DNA from: Candidatus Saccharimonadota bacterium
GTDB lineage: Bacteria > Patescibacteriota > Saccharimonadia > Saccharimonadales > Saccharimonadaceae
Reading direction: 5' to 3'
DNA: 48,550 nt
Assembly (NCBI GenBank): GCA_024402895.1
Contig: JAKSSX010000005.1
Coordinates: forward strand, 1 to 48,550
The notes under the pieces were generated by a model. It was not told where the DNA came from and did no database searches. It saw only the letters and a program-made list of their open reading frames with translations. The translations under genes were made by a program, and so were the position numbers. This document shows positions 41,518 through 48,550 of the stretch, in pieces (the stretch's first letter is position 1; every line of letters starts with the position of its first letter).

Positions 41518-44442
41518 TTAGTCGTTGACGCCGAGCATCTTGCGAACTGCTGGGTTCATACCAGTACGCTGTGTTGCCATGGATCTCTCAGTATTGAGCT
41601 GATTAATCTGTGTCTGAAGTGCGTCATGGAGGCGTTTGTTAATCTTTTGGCCATTTATCATGACGTATTTTGTTGCGTCTTCTGCGCCATCGGCTGCGAG
41701 CATTGCTTCGTTGAGCTTTGTGATGGTTGCAGTCTTCAAGGTAGCAAGCTGAGGTGCAGTCATAGCTTCAAGGAACTCTATAATGTTGCTTGTGTAAGAA
41801 TCCTTGTGCGCAAAGAAGAATGCGTTGTCTTCTGCGGAGTTGCTACTGCTGTAGCCGCCGGTAAAGAACTTATTGAAGGATTCTAGGCGTTCACCATCCA
41901 TCTTACCGGAACATACGGCGGAGCGTAGGTACTTAATTGGGTAAGTTGCAAGAACTTCGTTACCGTTAGCGTCCTTAGCGATAATACCGGCTTTTTGTGC
42001 ATCGAGCATCTGGTTCCACATCGTGCGGTCAGCAGTTGCGATTGCTTCCCAGCTACTGAGTGCGTTACCAAGTTCAACGCGTGAAGTTTTACGAGCAGCT
42101 TTGATATCGTGGTCGCCTGCAAGAGTTTCGCCCTTAGCCCAAGTTTCGTAGTCGATGTAGGCTTCAATGTCTCTACCTTTACCGTTCATACCGCGGCGCA
42201 TCATGTTAGCCTTTGCCCACTGTGCGACATCAAGGTCCTCGGCTTTCATGCCTAGACAAATATCGTTGAGGGCTTTCTGGAAGCGGATATTATCTTCACC
42301 GTAAGCTTCGCGAGAGAATCTCTGAAGAACGTCACCGATATCATCCTTATCGCCACGCTTATACATGATTTCAAGAGCAGCTGACATTGAGTTGTAGTCC
42401 TTGTTTTGGAAGGCATTGATGAGCTGTTCCTTGATGCGTGGGCCTGCTTCGTAATCATCATAAAGTTCGATATAGTTGCTGCGAGCTTCTTTATCGACTT
42501 TGCGCTTTGCAGTAATAGCGTCTGCGAGAGTTGCGTTGATGGCTTTTTGACCGGTATCGTAAACGCTCTTCTCTGCTGCAGTGAGTGGGCCAAGATTGAA
42601 AGCGTTCATTTCGGCAGCAGTCATAGTTTCGCCGGTTGTTTCGAGAATTTTCTTTTCTGCGCTAGTTAGGGATTCGCCATTTGCTTTCTTGCGGACTGCT
42701 TCGCGTTTGAATACTGCGCTATCGTAAGCAGACTTCTTAGCGGAAACGGTATCAAATTCGGAAGCGTCAATGTTGAAGCTATCGAGGACGCGCTGATGAA
42801 TAGCGTTACCGCTCTTCTCGACGTTATCGTGAATAAGCTGTGCGCGGTTTTCCATGTTTGCGAGAGTGACGGAGCGCTTGCGGGATTCAGCGGCAGCAGC
42901 GTTGACGATTGCGTTTTCGTAGCCCTGATTAATAGCTGCGACGCGAGCGAGGTCGCGGGTGCGGACACGCTTATCGGTACCGTCGGCCTTGAAACCTTCG
43001 TCCATATCGCTTAATACGTTAGTACGTGCAGTTGCGTAATCCATCTTTGCGCGCTCATTCTCATAGTGGCGAATACCACGTCTGTTGAGCTGACCGTTAC
43101 GGTTGCGCCAGCTGGTCATAGCTGCGGTTAGGTTGCGATCCTTATTGTTAGCTGCGAGCTCGTTAGTATCGAATTCGCGGCGTGCGCGTTGGCGTTCAAG
43201 ATACTGAGCGAGACGAGTGGATGGTAGGACTGGATTGCGTCTATTGAGCTGATTCTGCTTTGCAAGTGCCTGCTGGCTCATAGAATAGCGAGCGAATGCG
43301 CCCTGTGGGCGAGCTGCTGCGCGACCGATGATGCCACTGATTGCGCCGAGTGCGGAATGAGACATGCGCATGAGTGGAATAGACATGAACAAAGGAAGAA
43401 CCTTGACTGCAATACCGAGAACGACACCGAGCCAGTTGGTTGCAGAGGTAATGATTACAAGACCTGCAAGCTGGGATGCGCCGTAAAGAATACTAAACAT
43501 TGGATAGAAGAATAGCATCTGGGTAAGCATGCTAAACCACTTCTTGTACCACTTCTCTGTATTTGGAAGCATGTAAGCGATAAGTGCGAGTGGTGAGATC
43601 ATTACGAGAATATAAATGAGTGCCTGGCGAGCCGCCATAGTGACAACTGCGGAGATGACTGCAATAAGGCCGGAAAGAAGAACTGGGAGAAGCATCCAGA
43701 TAACGCCGCCGATGGAACCGTAAACTACTGCGCCAGCGAAGACTGCGCCTGCGGTACCAATGCCGAGCATAGCTGCGACGATACCAGCAACAGATGCGCC
43801 GTTAGCGGTATCAGAGATGGTACCGTTCTGAATTGCGATATTTTGGATGTTTTCGAAGAAGGATTGGAAAGCGTTGCCAAGGATGTTACTGACGTCGACT
43901 GCGAGCGTACAGATGATGTAGCTAAGGTTTACGAGGATAGCAGAGATGATAATGCGTGGGAGGGCTTTCTTGATACCGTAATTATTCATGCCATAGCCAG
44001 TGATCTGAGACATAGTGATAACAAGAAGGAAGATAATGAAGATACTATTAGTAATATCCTTGAAGTATTCCCAAACGACGTAGGTTGGAGAGGTCGTATC
44101 GGTTGGAATTGGGTTTACTTCAATAATTTGAGTAAGAATGTCGTAAGCGCCGTCAATTACGTTACCAAAAAGACCCGCGCCTGGACAAATGATCCAGCCG
44201 AGGCTACCTACCTGATCATAACAACTGGCAACTTCGGACTCTTCGTCCTCTTCTGCGTCTGTGGTGTCGTTTGTATCGGTAGAATCTGGGGTAGTAACGC
44301 TTGGCTCATCTGTAACAGTAGTAGCGTCACCTGTATTGTCATTACCAGTATTAGGTGTCGCAAAAACTGGACCGGATAGTGCTAGCACACCAAATACGGC
44401 CGCCATAACAGATAGAGCTATGCTTTTAATACGCTTGCCCAT
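41518..44442 (-). CDS. VirB6/TrbL-like polytopic membrane protein with long cytoplasmic tail
   Basis: The 974-aa protein has a signal peptide (1-29) and a Thr/Asp/Glu-rich segment with two Cys. Six or more transmembrane helices follow (about 110-370), including N-S-I-F-I-I-F-L-L-V-I and A-R-Q-A-L-I-Y-I-L-V-M-I-S-P-L-A, the latter a sign of the TrbL/VirB6 group. The remaining about 580 residues are hydrophilic, helical and rich in Ala, Arg, Asn and Lys, an unusually long tail for this family. VirB6 forms the inner-membrane channel region in type IV secretion. I chose ATG 44442, at the signal peptide; TATAAT (44452-44457, minus strand) lies 9 nt upstream. Confidence 0.85.
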   Translation of the reverse strand: MGKRIKSIALSVMAAVFGVLALSGPVFATPNTGNDNTGDATTVTDEPSVTTPDSTDTNDTTDAEEDEESEVASCYDQVGSLGWIICPGAGLFGNVIDGAYDILTQIIEVNPIPTDTTSPTYVVWEYFKDITNSIFIIFLLVITMSQITGYGMNNYGIKKALPRIIISAILVNLSYIICTLAVDVSNILGNAFQSFFENIQNIAIQNGTISDTANGASVAGIVAAMLGIGTAGAVFAGAVVYGSIGGVIWMLLPVLLSGLIAVISAVVTMAARQALIYILVMISPLALIAYMLPNTEKWYKKWFSMLTQMLFFYPMFSILYGASQLAGLVIITSATNWLGVVLGIAVKVLPLFMSIPLMRMSHSALGAISGIIGRAAARPQGAFARYSMSQQALAKQNQLNRRNPVLPSTRLAQYLERQRARREFDTNELAANNKDRNLTAAMTSWRNRNGQLNRRGIRHYENERAKMDYATARTNVLSDMDEGFKADGTDKRVRTRDLARVAAINQGYENAIVNAAAAESRKRSVTLANMENRAQLIHDNVEKSGNAIHQRVLDSFNIDASEFDTVSAKKSAYDSAVFKREAVRKKANGESLTSAEKKILETTGETMTAAEMNAFNLGPLTAAEKSVYDTGQKAINATLADAITAKRKVDKEARSNYIELYDDYEAGPRIKEQLINAFQNKDYNSMSAALEIMYKRGDKDDIGDVLQRFSREAYGEDNIRFQKALNDICLGMKAEDLDVAQWAKANMMRRGMNGKGRDIEAYIDYETWAKGETLAGDHDIKAARKTSRVELGNALSSWEAIATADRTMWNQMLDAQKAGIIAKDANGNEVLATYPIKYLRSAVCSGKMDGERLESFNKFFTGGYSSSNSAEDNAFFFAHKDSYTSNIIEFLEAMTAPQLATLKTATITKLNEAMLAADGAEDATKYVMINGQKINKRLHDALQTQINQLNTERSMATQRTGMNPAVRKMLGVND

Positions 44443-44541
44443 AACATTTCTATTATAGCACACATAAGCATTTTCGTCAAGTATTATATTGTAATATTTG
44501 TAGTTTTGCCACAGTTTATGGTAATTAATGAATTTTATATA

Positions 44542-44547
44542 TATAAT
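44542..44547 (+). promoter_or_regulatory. -10 box of the pilin-VanY gene (leaderless layout)
   Basis: TATAAT followed by exactly 6 nt and the ATG at 44554. The start would be at the A of ATG. Confidence 0.65.
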
Positions 44548-44553
44548 ATAGTT

Positions 44554-45723
44554 ATGCTTAAAAAGGTCTTAAAGAAATCATTAGCTGTATTTTTGGCTAT
44601 TTTTATGGTGGTAACGTGTTCTTCGGATGCTTTTGCGGCCTATCCTTGTAAAGGCGGGAGTGCGTCTAATTCGGGCTATGGTGGTGGTAACTCCGGTTAT
44701 ACTGGCGGGGGTGGATCTGGCGGCTCCGGCGGTGGCGGTAGTTCTGGCGGCGGCGGTTCCGGTGGTGGAAACTCGGGTTATAGTAACTCTGGTTATCGCA
44801 ATCCAACGGTTCCTACTGCTCCAGTAGATGTTTCTGAGGGCAACTGTACTTCTATTCTCCCTGGTGGTTGGTGCGAAGGTGAAAAAGGCGCTGGTATAAC
44901 AGATATGATTAAATTCGTAGTGTCGATTTTAACTGGCGCAGTTGTTGTAGCTGGTACGGTCGGCATTGTGATTTGTGGCTTTATGTGGATGTCTGCTAGA
45001 GACAATGAAGCTCAGGTTGCTAAGTCGAAGAAACGTATCTTGGATATTGTGATTGGTATGATTGCTTGGGTTCTCCTTGCCCTTCTTGCTAACCTGTTTA
45101 TTCCAAAATCTACAACTAATATTAATAAGGATTTGAGCAATATTATTCAGATAGAAAATCTTGCAGTCGAAAATGTAGATATGGCTGCGGGTGGTTTTTG
45201 TTCGCAAAAGGCGACTGGTAATAAGCCGATTACGCCGATAAAGGCTGATTCGACGGACATTGCATGTGCGGATGGTACGACGGATTTGGGTATTGAGACG
45301 GAAGCTTATACTAATGGTACGAGAGTCTCGATTAGATTATGTTCTATTCCTACTATTAAATCTACTGCGAATACAGATGATGGCTACGCTCGCGTAAACT
45401 CTCGCGTGTCGTCGTCATATTACCTACTTGGTAAAAAATATAAAGAGCAAAAAGGAACATACTTAACCGTTTCTCAGTCGTTCCGTACGATGGCAAAGCA
45501 GCAATATTTCTATAACTGCTACACTACTGGTAGCTGTAACAATGGTAACTTGGCGGCAAAGCCTGGTTATTCAAACCATCAGCTCGGCACGGCGCTAGAT
45601 TTTGCTATGCAAGGCAGTGGCTGGGGTAATACTGGCGTGAGCGGCTTCTTTAATAGTAATTTGTCGACTTATGGTCTTCATCGTGGCGTTTCGGGTGAGC
45701 CTTGGCATGTTTCTCCGCAATAA
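44554..45723 (+). CDS. VirB2/TrbC-like pilin module fused to a VanY-type D,D-carboxypeptidase
   Basis: Signal peptide (1-29), a Gly/Ser-rich linker (about 33-75), and a pilin-like module with two helices (about 115-183; L-T-G-A-V-V-V-A-G and I-A-W-V-L-L-A-L-L-A-N). A peptidase M15/VanY domain follows (about 270-389). Zinc ligands are visible: S-N-H-Q-L-G-T-A-L-D gives His342 and Asp349, and E-P-W-H-V gives Glu382 and His385. The catalytic set of D,D-carboxypeptidases is thus complete, so it likely trims peptidoglycan stem peptides. Its pilin part is nearly identical to the next gene. A pilin fused to a peptidase is rare. ATG 44554 was chosen from the signal peptide and the TATAAT-N6 layout. 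Confidence 0.85.
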   Translation: MLKKVLKKSLAVFLAIFMVVTCSSDAFAAYPCKGGSASNSGYGGGNSGYTGGGGSGGSGGGGSSGGGGSGGGNSGYSNSGYRNPTVPTAPVDVSEGNCTSILPGGWCEGEKGAGITDMIKFVVSILTGAVVVAGTVGIVICGFMWMSARDNEAQVAKSKKRILDIVIGMIAWVLLALLANLFIPKSTTNINKDLSNIIQIENLAVENVDMAAGGFCSQKATGNKPITPIKADSTDIACADGTTDLGIETEAYTNGTRVSIRLCSIPTIKSTANTDDGYARVNSRVSSSYYLLGKKYKEQKGTYLTVSQSFRTMAKQQYFYNCYTTGSCNNGNLAAKPGYSNHQLGTALDFAMQGSGWGNTGVSGFFNSNLSTYGLHRGVSGEPWHVSPQ

Positions 45724-45748
45724 TAAATAATATATAATAAGGGTAAGT

Positions 45749-46663
45749 ATGAAAAAGAGATTATTAATTCTAGCTTCAATAGTTGCAATAGCCGGTGTGG
45801 CTTTTTGCAGCAATAACACTACTTATGCTGATATAGCTTGGTGTACTTCTGTGTCCACCGGTGGGACTGCGACGCCGAAGGCTTATTGTGCTGGCATTAT
45901 GTATAGAAGTATGACTACCTTACAGCAATCACAATGTAAATCTATAGGTAATAGCTCAAGTACTGCTCAGGATCCGAAAATATGTAAAGATAATATTAAG
46001 AGTCATTTAACATGTTCTGGACCTGGCGAGGAAGGCTGTAAGACTATGAACTCTTCATATGCAAATGAGGTTTATAGCATTATGCATAATAATAACGTTG
46101 AACCATGTAAATCTTCCGATGGTACCCCTGGTGAAACCTATTGTAGAAGTGCTAGTGCCAACTGGAAGTATTATTATACTTCAGACCCAAGCAGTAGTTC
46201 TGGCGGCGGTTCCGGCGGTAGTACTGGCGGCGGCGGTAGCACTGGCGGCGGCGGTAGCACTGGCGGTGGCAACTCAGGCTACAGTAACTCTGGTTATCGT
46301 AACCCGACGGTTCCTACTGCTCCAGTAGATGTTTCCGAAGGTAATTGTACTTCTATTCTTCCAGGTAGCTGGTGCGAAGGTGAAAGAGGTAGTGGTATTA
46401 CTGAAATGATTCAATTCGTAGTATCTATTTTAACTGGCGCAGTCGTCGTAGCTGGCACGATTGGTATCGTGATCTGCGGCTTTATGTGGATGTCTGCTAG
46501 AGACAATGAGGCGCAGGTTGCTACTGCAAAGAGGCGAATGCTCGATATCGTGATTGGTATTATTGCTTGGGTTCTCCTTGCCTTCCTCGCTAACCTATTT
46601 ATTCCAAAGTCCCCTGAAAGTATTAATCGTGACGCGAATATATCAATGAGTGGGAGAAAGTAG
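45749..46663 (+). CDS. Secreted VirB2/TrbC-like pilin with Cys-rich N-domain and Gly/Ser linker, 304 aa
   Basis: Signal peptide (1-27), a Cys-rich domain (about 30-145; at least eight Cys, including K-A-Y-C-A-G and E-E-G-C-K), a Gly/Ser/Thr-rich linker (about 150-175), then the same S-G-Y-R-N-P-T-V-P-T-A-P block and two-helix pilin module (about 218-285) as the preceding gene. It lacks the VanY domain. The Cys-rich head may be a surface binding module; this is inference. TATAAT at 45733-45738 lies 10 nt before the ATG, with a weak AAGGG between. Confidence 0.78.
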   Translation: MKKRLLILASIVAIAGVAFCSNNTTYADIAWCTSVSTGGTATPKAYCAGIMYRSMTTLQQSQCKSIGNSSSTAQDPKICKDNIKSHLTCSGPGEEGCKTMNSSYANEVYSIMHNNNVEPCKSSDGTPGETYCRSASANWKYYYTSDPSSSSGGGSGGSTGGGGSTGGGGSTGGGNSGYSNSGYRNPTVPTAPVDVSEGNCTSILPGSWCEGERGSGITEMIQFVVSILTGAVVVAGTIGIVICGFMWMSARDNEAQVATAKRRMLDIVIGIIAWVLLAFLANLFIPKSPESINRDANISMSGRK

Positions 46664-46666
46664 AAA

Positions 46667-47332
46667 ATGAAAAAGTTATTTATTACATTTGCGGTCATAA
46701 TGATGTCTGCGTTAGGTATTGTTATGCTCCCTGCTCAAAAGGTATCGGCTGTACAGGATTGTGGCGGTCACTTCCTCGGTTTGCCGGCTTGGTATGATGG
46801 TCTTATCGATGCTGATTGTAAAGTTAAGACGCCTACGAAAGATGGTACTGGTGCTGATTTAAGAAACTTTATATGGACTATCGCTCTTAATATTGTCAGT
46901 ATGGTGATGGGCGTTATCGGTTATCTCGCAATTGGCTTTGTTATGTATGGCGGTATTCAATATATGACTGCTCAGGGTGATCCTGGAAAGGTTGCTAAGG
47001 GTAAGAAAACGATTACTAACTCTGTTATTGGTTTGGCAATTACGATGTCTGCCTCTATTATTAGCGGCACAGTCGTCGGTATGATTACTGAGTTCAAGGC
47101 TAATGCTGGAAACGGCGCACAATTCTTCCAGAGTGTATTTAATAAGGTTTTCGTTTGGTCCGGTATTATTGCTGCAATCATGATTATTTATGGCGGTATT
47201 CAGTATGTTACTAGTACTGGTAACCCAGCAGGCGTTTCTAGAGCGAAAACTACCATTCTCTACTCTGTAATTGGTCTATTAGTTGTTATTACAGCTTCCG
47301 CAATCGTAAACGTAGTAGTAGGAGCACTATAA
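46667..47332 (+). CDS. Tandem double VirB2/TrbC-like pilin protein, 221 aa
   Basis: Signal peptide (1-28), short Cys-containing segment, then two pilin modules in one protein. Module 1 is at about 75-140 (M-Y-G-G-I-Q-Y-M-T-A-Q-G-D-P-G-K-V). Module 2 is at about 160-221 (I-Y-G-G-I-Q-Y-V-T-S-T-G-N-P-A-G-V). Each has two helices and a short positively charged loop between them. It starts 3 bp after the previous stop with GGAG upstream, so it is in the same operon. Whether it is polymerised as a pilin or works as a membrane platform is unknown. Confidence 0.8.
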   Translation: MKKLFITFAVIMMSALGIVMLPAQKVSAVQDCGGHFLGLPAWYDGLIDADCKVKTPTKDGTGADLRNFIWTIALNIVSMVMGVIGYLAIGFVMYGGIQYMTAQGDPGKVAKGKKTITNSVIGLAITMSASIISGTVVGMITEFKANAGNGAQFFQSVFNKVFVWSGIIAAIMIIYGGIQYVTSTGNPAGVSRAKTTILYSVIGLLVVITASAIVNVVVGAL

Positions 47333-47333
47333 A

Positions 47334-47726
47334 ATGAAAAAGAAAATTATTGCATGCTTAGTCGCAGTTGTAGCTGTTTTGATGGCTGCATTCTCCCCTG
47401 TTGCTTATGCAACCGACATTTGTAGCGGTGGTTATAAAGGTAACAAAAACGATCCAAACTATAAAGCAATCTGTGAAACCAATAAAAAAGAGTCGGACGC
47501 TCAGGATACGGTTAAGAATATCTTAAATACCGTGTTTGCTTGGGTTGGTATTGTTGCAGTTATTGTGATTATTATTGGCGGTATTTTCTATATTATTTCC
47601 CAGGGTGAGCCAGCAAAACTTGTTCGCGCAAAGAGCGCAATCTTGTATGCGGTTATTGGTTTGATTGTTACATTGCTTTCTTTCGCAATTGTTAACTTCG
47701 TATTGGATAGAATGGGCGCTGAATAG
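47334..47726 (+). CDS. VirB2/TrbC-like pilin, 130 aa
   Basis: Signal peptide (1-26; F-S-P-V-A-Y-A), a short Cys-containing N-segment (D-I-C-S-G-G-Y and A-I-C-E-T), then the two-helix module (about 60-125) with I-G-G-I-F-Y-I-I-S-Q-G-E-P-A-K and F-A-I-V-N-F-V-L. The size and layout are those of VirB2/TrbC pilins. It directly follows the double pilin in the operon with GGAG upstream. Confidence 0.82.
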   Translation: MKKKIIACLVAVVAVLMAAFSPVAYATDICSGGYKGNKNDPNYKAICETNKKESDAQDTVKNILNTVFAWVGIVAVIVIIIGGIFYIISQGEPAKLVRAKSAILYAVIGLIVTLLSFAIVNFVLDRMGAE

Positions 47727-47734
47727 GAGGAGGT

Positions 47735-48019
47735 ATGATTTCAAAATTATTAGCTGCCGGTATTAAAAATCAGGTTCAGAATATTAATGGTGAAGAGACG
47801 CTCGAAGGTGATATTAATAGTATCATTAGTGGTGTCATGGTTGCGGTTGGCGTTGTAGCTGTTATCTTTATTATCGTTGGTGGCGTTAATTATATGACAT
47901 CTCAGGGTGATCCTGGAAAAATTCAAAAAGGTAAGAAAACTTTGATTTCCGGTATCGTTGGTTTGATTATCGTTATTCTAGCTTATGCTATTGTTAATTT
48001 TGTGTTGAATAGTCTATAA
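47735..48019 (+). CDS. VirB2/TrbC-like pilin without signal peptide, 94 aa
   Basis: The module is complete: V-G-G-V-N-Y-M-T-S-Q-G-D-P-G-K between two helices and A-Y-A-I-V-N-F-V-L at the end. The N-terminus (M-I-S-K-L-L-A-A-G-I-K-N-Q) has no signal peptide or Cys. A strong AGGAGG overlaps the upstream stop region, 4 nt before the ATG. It may be a membrane-inserted subunit that is not cleaved. Confidence 0.8.
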   Translation: MISKLLAAGIKNQVQNINGEETLEGDINSIISGVMVAVGVVAVIFIIVGGVNYMTSQGDPGKIQKGKKTLISGIVGLIIVILAYAIVNFVLNSL

Positions 48020-48029
48020 GATATGATAT

Positions 48030-48072
48030 TATAATAATTAAGGATATACTTTTTCAAAAAGGAGAAGAAAAA
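48030..48072 (+). promoter_or_regulatory. Separate promoter and ribosome site of the last pilin gene
   Basis: TATAAT at 48030-48035 follows the previous gene at once. A GGAG (48061-48064) lies 8 nt before the ATG. The leader is about 30 nt. A strong independent signal may mean this pilin is the most abundant. Confidence 0.6.
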
Positions 48073-48550
48073 ATGAATAAAATTAGCAAAGTATTAAAAG
48101 GTGCAGCTCTCGCTGTAGCAGCAGTTGTTGCTATTTCCGGTTCTGCTTTCGCAGCTGATTATAGTGGTTGTGTTGGTACTGCAGCTGGCGCAAAGTACCC
48201 AGGCCTATCTCTAGAGTCTGCTGACGATTACAAAGTTAAATGTCCAATGGTTGGTGGTACTCAGTTCTACGGTAAGACTACTGCAGATTGTGCACAGGCT
48301 TCAACCATCGTTTCTAACCCAGAAGGTTGTACTGGTGATGATATGAACGATATCATCTCCAAGATTATCAACGCTATCATCTTCGTAATTGGTATCGTTG
48401 CAGTTATCATGATTGTTCTTGGTGGTATTAGCTATGCTACTTCCCAGGGTGATCCAAGCAAGGTTAAGAAAGGTAAAGATACCATCCTTTATGGCATTAT
48501 CGGTTTGGTAGTTGCCCTTCTTGCATTCGCAATCGTCAACTTCGTTCTCG
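48073..48550 (+). CDS. VirB2/TrbC-like pilin, cut by window edge
   Basis: 159 codons are visible. A signal peptide (about 1-28; A-I-S-G-S-A-F-A) is followed by a Cys-containing region of about 75 residues (S-G-C-V-G-T, V-K-C-P-M, A-D-C-A-Q, E-G-C-T-G). The pilin module then begins near residue 95 with L-G-G-I-S-Y-A-T-S-Q-G-D-P-S-K and A-F-A-I-V-N-F-V-L at the edge. It has its own promoter and ribosome site, unlike the other pilins in the operon. The stop lies outside the window. Confidence 0.82.
   Translation, partial: MNKISKVLKGAALAVAAVVAISGSAFAADYSGCVGTAAGAKYPGLSLESADDYKVKCPMVGGTQFYGKTTADCAQASTIVSNPEGCTGDDMNDIISKIINAIIFVIGIVAVIMIVLGGISYATSQGDPSKVKKGKDTILYGIIGLVVALLAFAIVNFVL

Noticed and set aside
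44640..44770. Gly/Ser-coding repeats as a CRISPR or other DNA-level array
   Set aside because: The repeats are codon-level GGT/GGC/TCC variations within an open frame that encode a flexible linker; there are no spaced direct repeats. No CRISPR array was seen anywhere in the window.

Overview
The window looks like a chromosomal segment from a Candidatus Saccharibacteria (TM7) or closely related Patescibacteria/CPR bacterium. This rests on the gene content: a rpmH-rnpA-yidC-jag / dnaA-dnaN-recF origin neighbourhood, next to a streamlined type IV secretion-like locus (PrgI, TraC/VirB4, VirB6-like protein and a pilin array) and very large unrecognised secreted or membrane proteins. TGA is clearly a stop codon: dus, the 168-aa secreted protein and the 925-aa protein all end in TGA inside ATGA overlaps with the next gene. 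That argues against the recoded-UGA lineages (Gracilibacteria, Absconditabacteria). No similarity search was run; family calls are from motif recognition.

Layout. 1-9.8 kb holds mostly minus-strand housekeeping and envelope genes: the 5' end of a lexA-like gene at the edge, a compact murC, aspS, smpB, two glycosyltransferases, an alpha/beta hydrolase and dus. A small unit (7605-8122) bounded by imperfect 66-bp inverted repeats interrupts this stretch. 9.8-10.85 kb carries a lipoprotein gene with a consensus promoter, a 160-nt leader and a very strong Shine-Dalgarno, which looks imported, perhaps from a Firmicute. 10.9-20.3 kb is a surface region: a giant membrane-anchored protein, a small membrane protein, a muralytic ricin-repeat protein, an EpsG-like polymerase, a Wzz-like protein, galE and tRNA-Pro(UGG). 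20.4-26.5 kb holds a DHH-like protein with a Pro/Ala/Glu-rich tail, rpsT, a CYTH protein, rnhA, an LCP ligase, a candidate small RNA and jag. 26.5-32.1 kb is yidC, rnpA, rpmH, dnaA, dnaN and recF, with DnaA boxes on both sides of dnaA.

32-48.5 kb is the secretion-like locus. On the minus strand lie a VirB6-like protein, then PrgI -> TraC N-domain-like protein -> VirB4 ATPase, then a giant membrane-anchored protein (paralogue of the one at 10.9-14.1 kb), a three-domain wall hydrolase (lysozyme-like, SGNH, NlpC/CHAP-like) and a PEGA-like anchor protein. On the plus strand six consecutive genes carry seven VirB2/TrbC-like pilin modules. One pilin is fused to a VanY-type D,D-carboxypeptidase and one gene holds two pilin modules. 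A plausible reading is an envelope-spanning ATPase-driven machine with pilins and peptidoglycan-cutting parts, suited to an epibiont that works on its own and perhaps its host's cell wall. No VirD4-type coupling protein or VirB8/9/10 core is visible here.

A recurring regulatory feature is a -10 box ending only 6-7 nt before the ATG in many genes, predicting leaderless mRNAs. Genes inside operons and dnaA, rpsT, the last pilin and others instead have clear Shine-Dalgarno sites.
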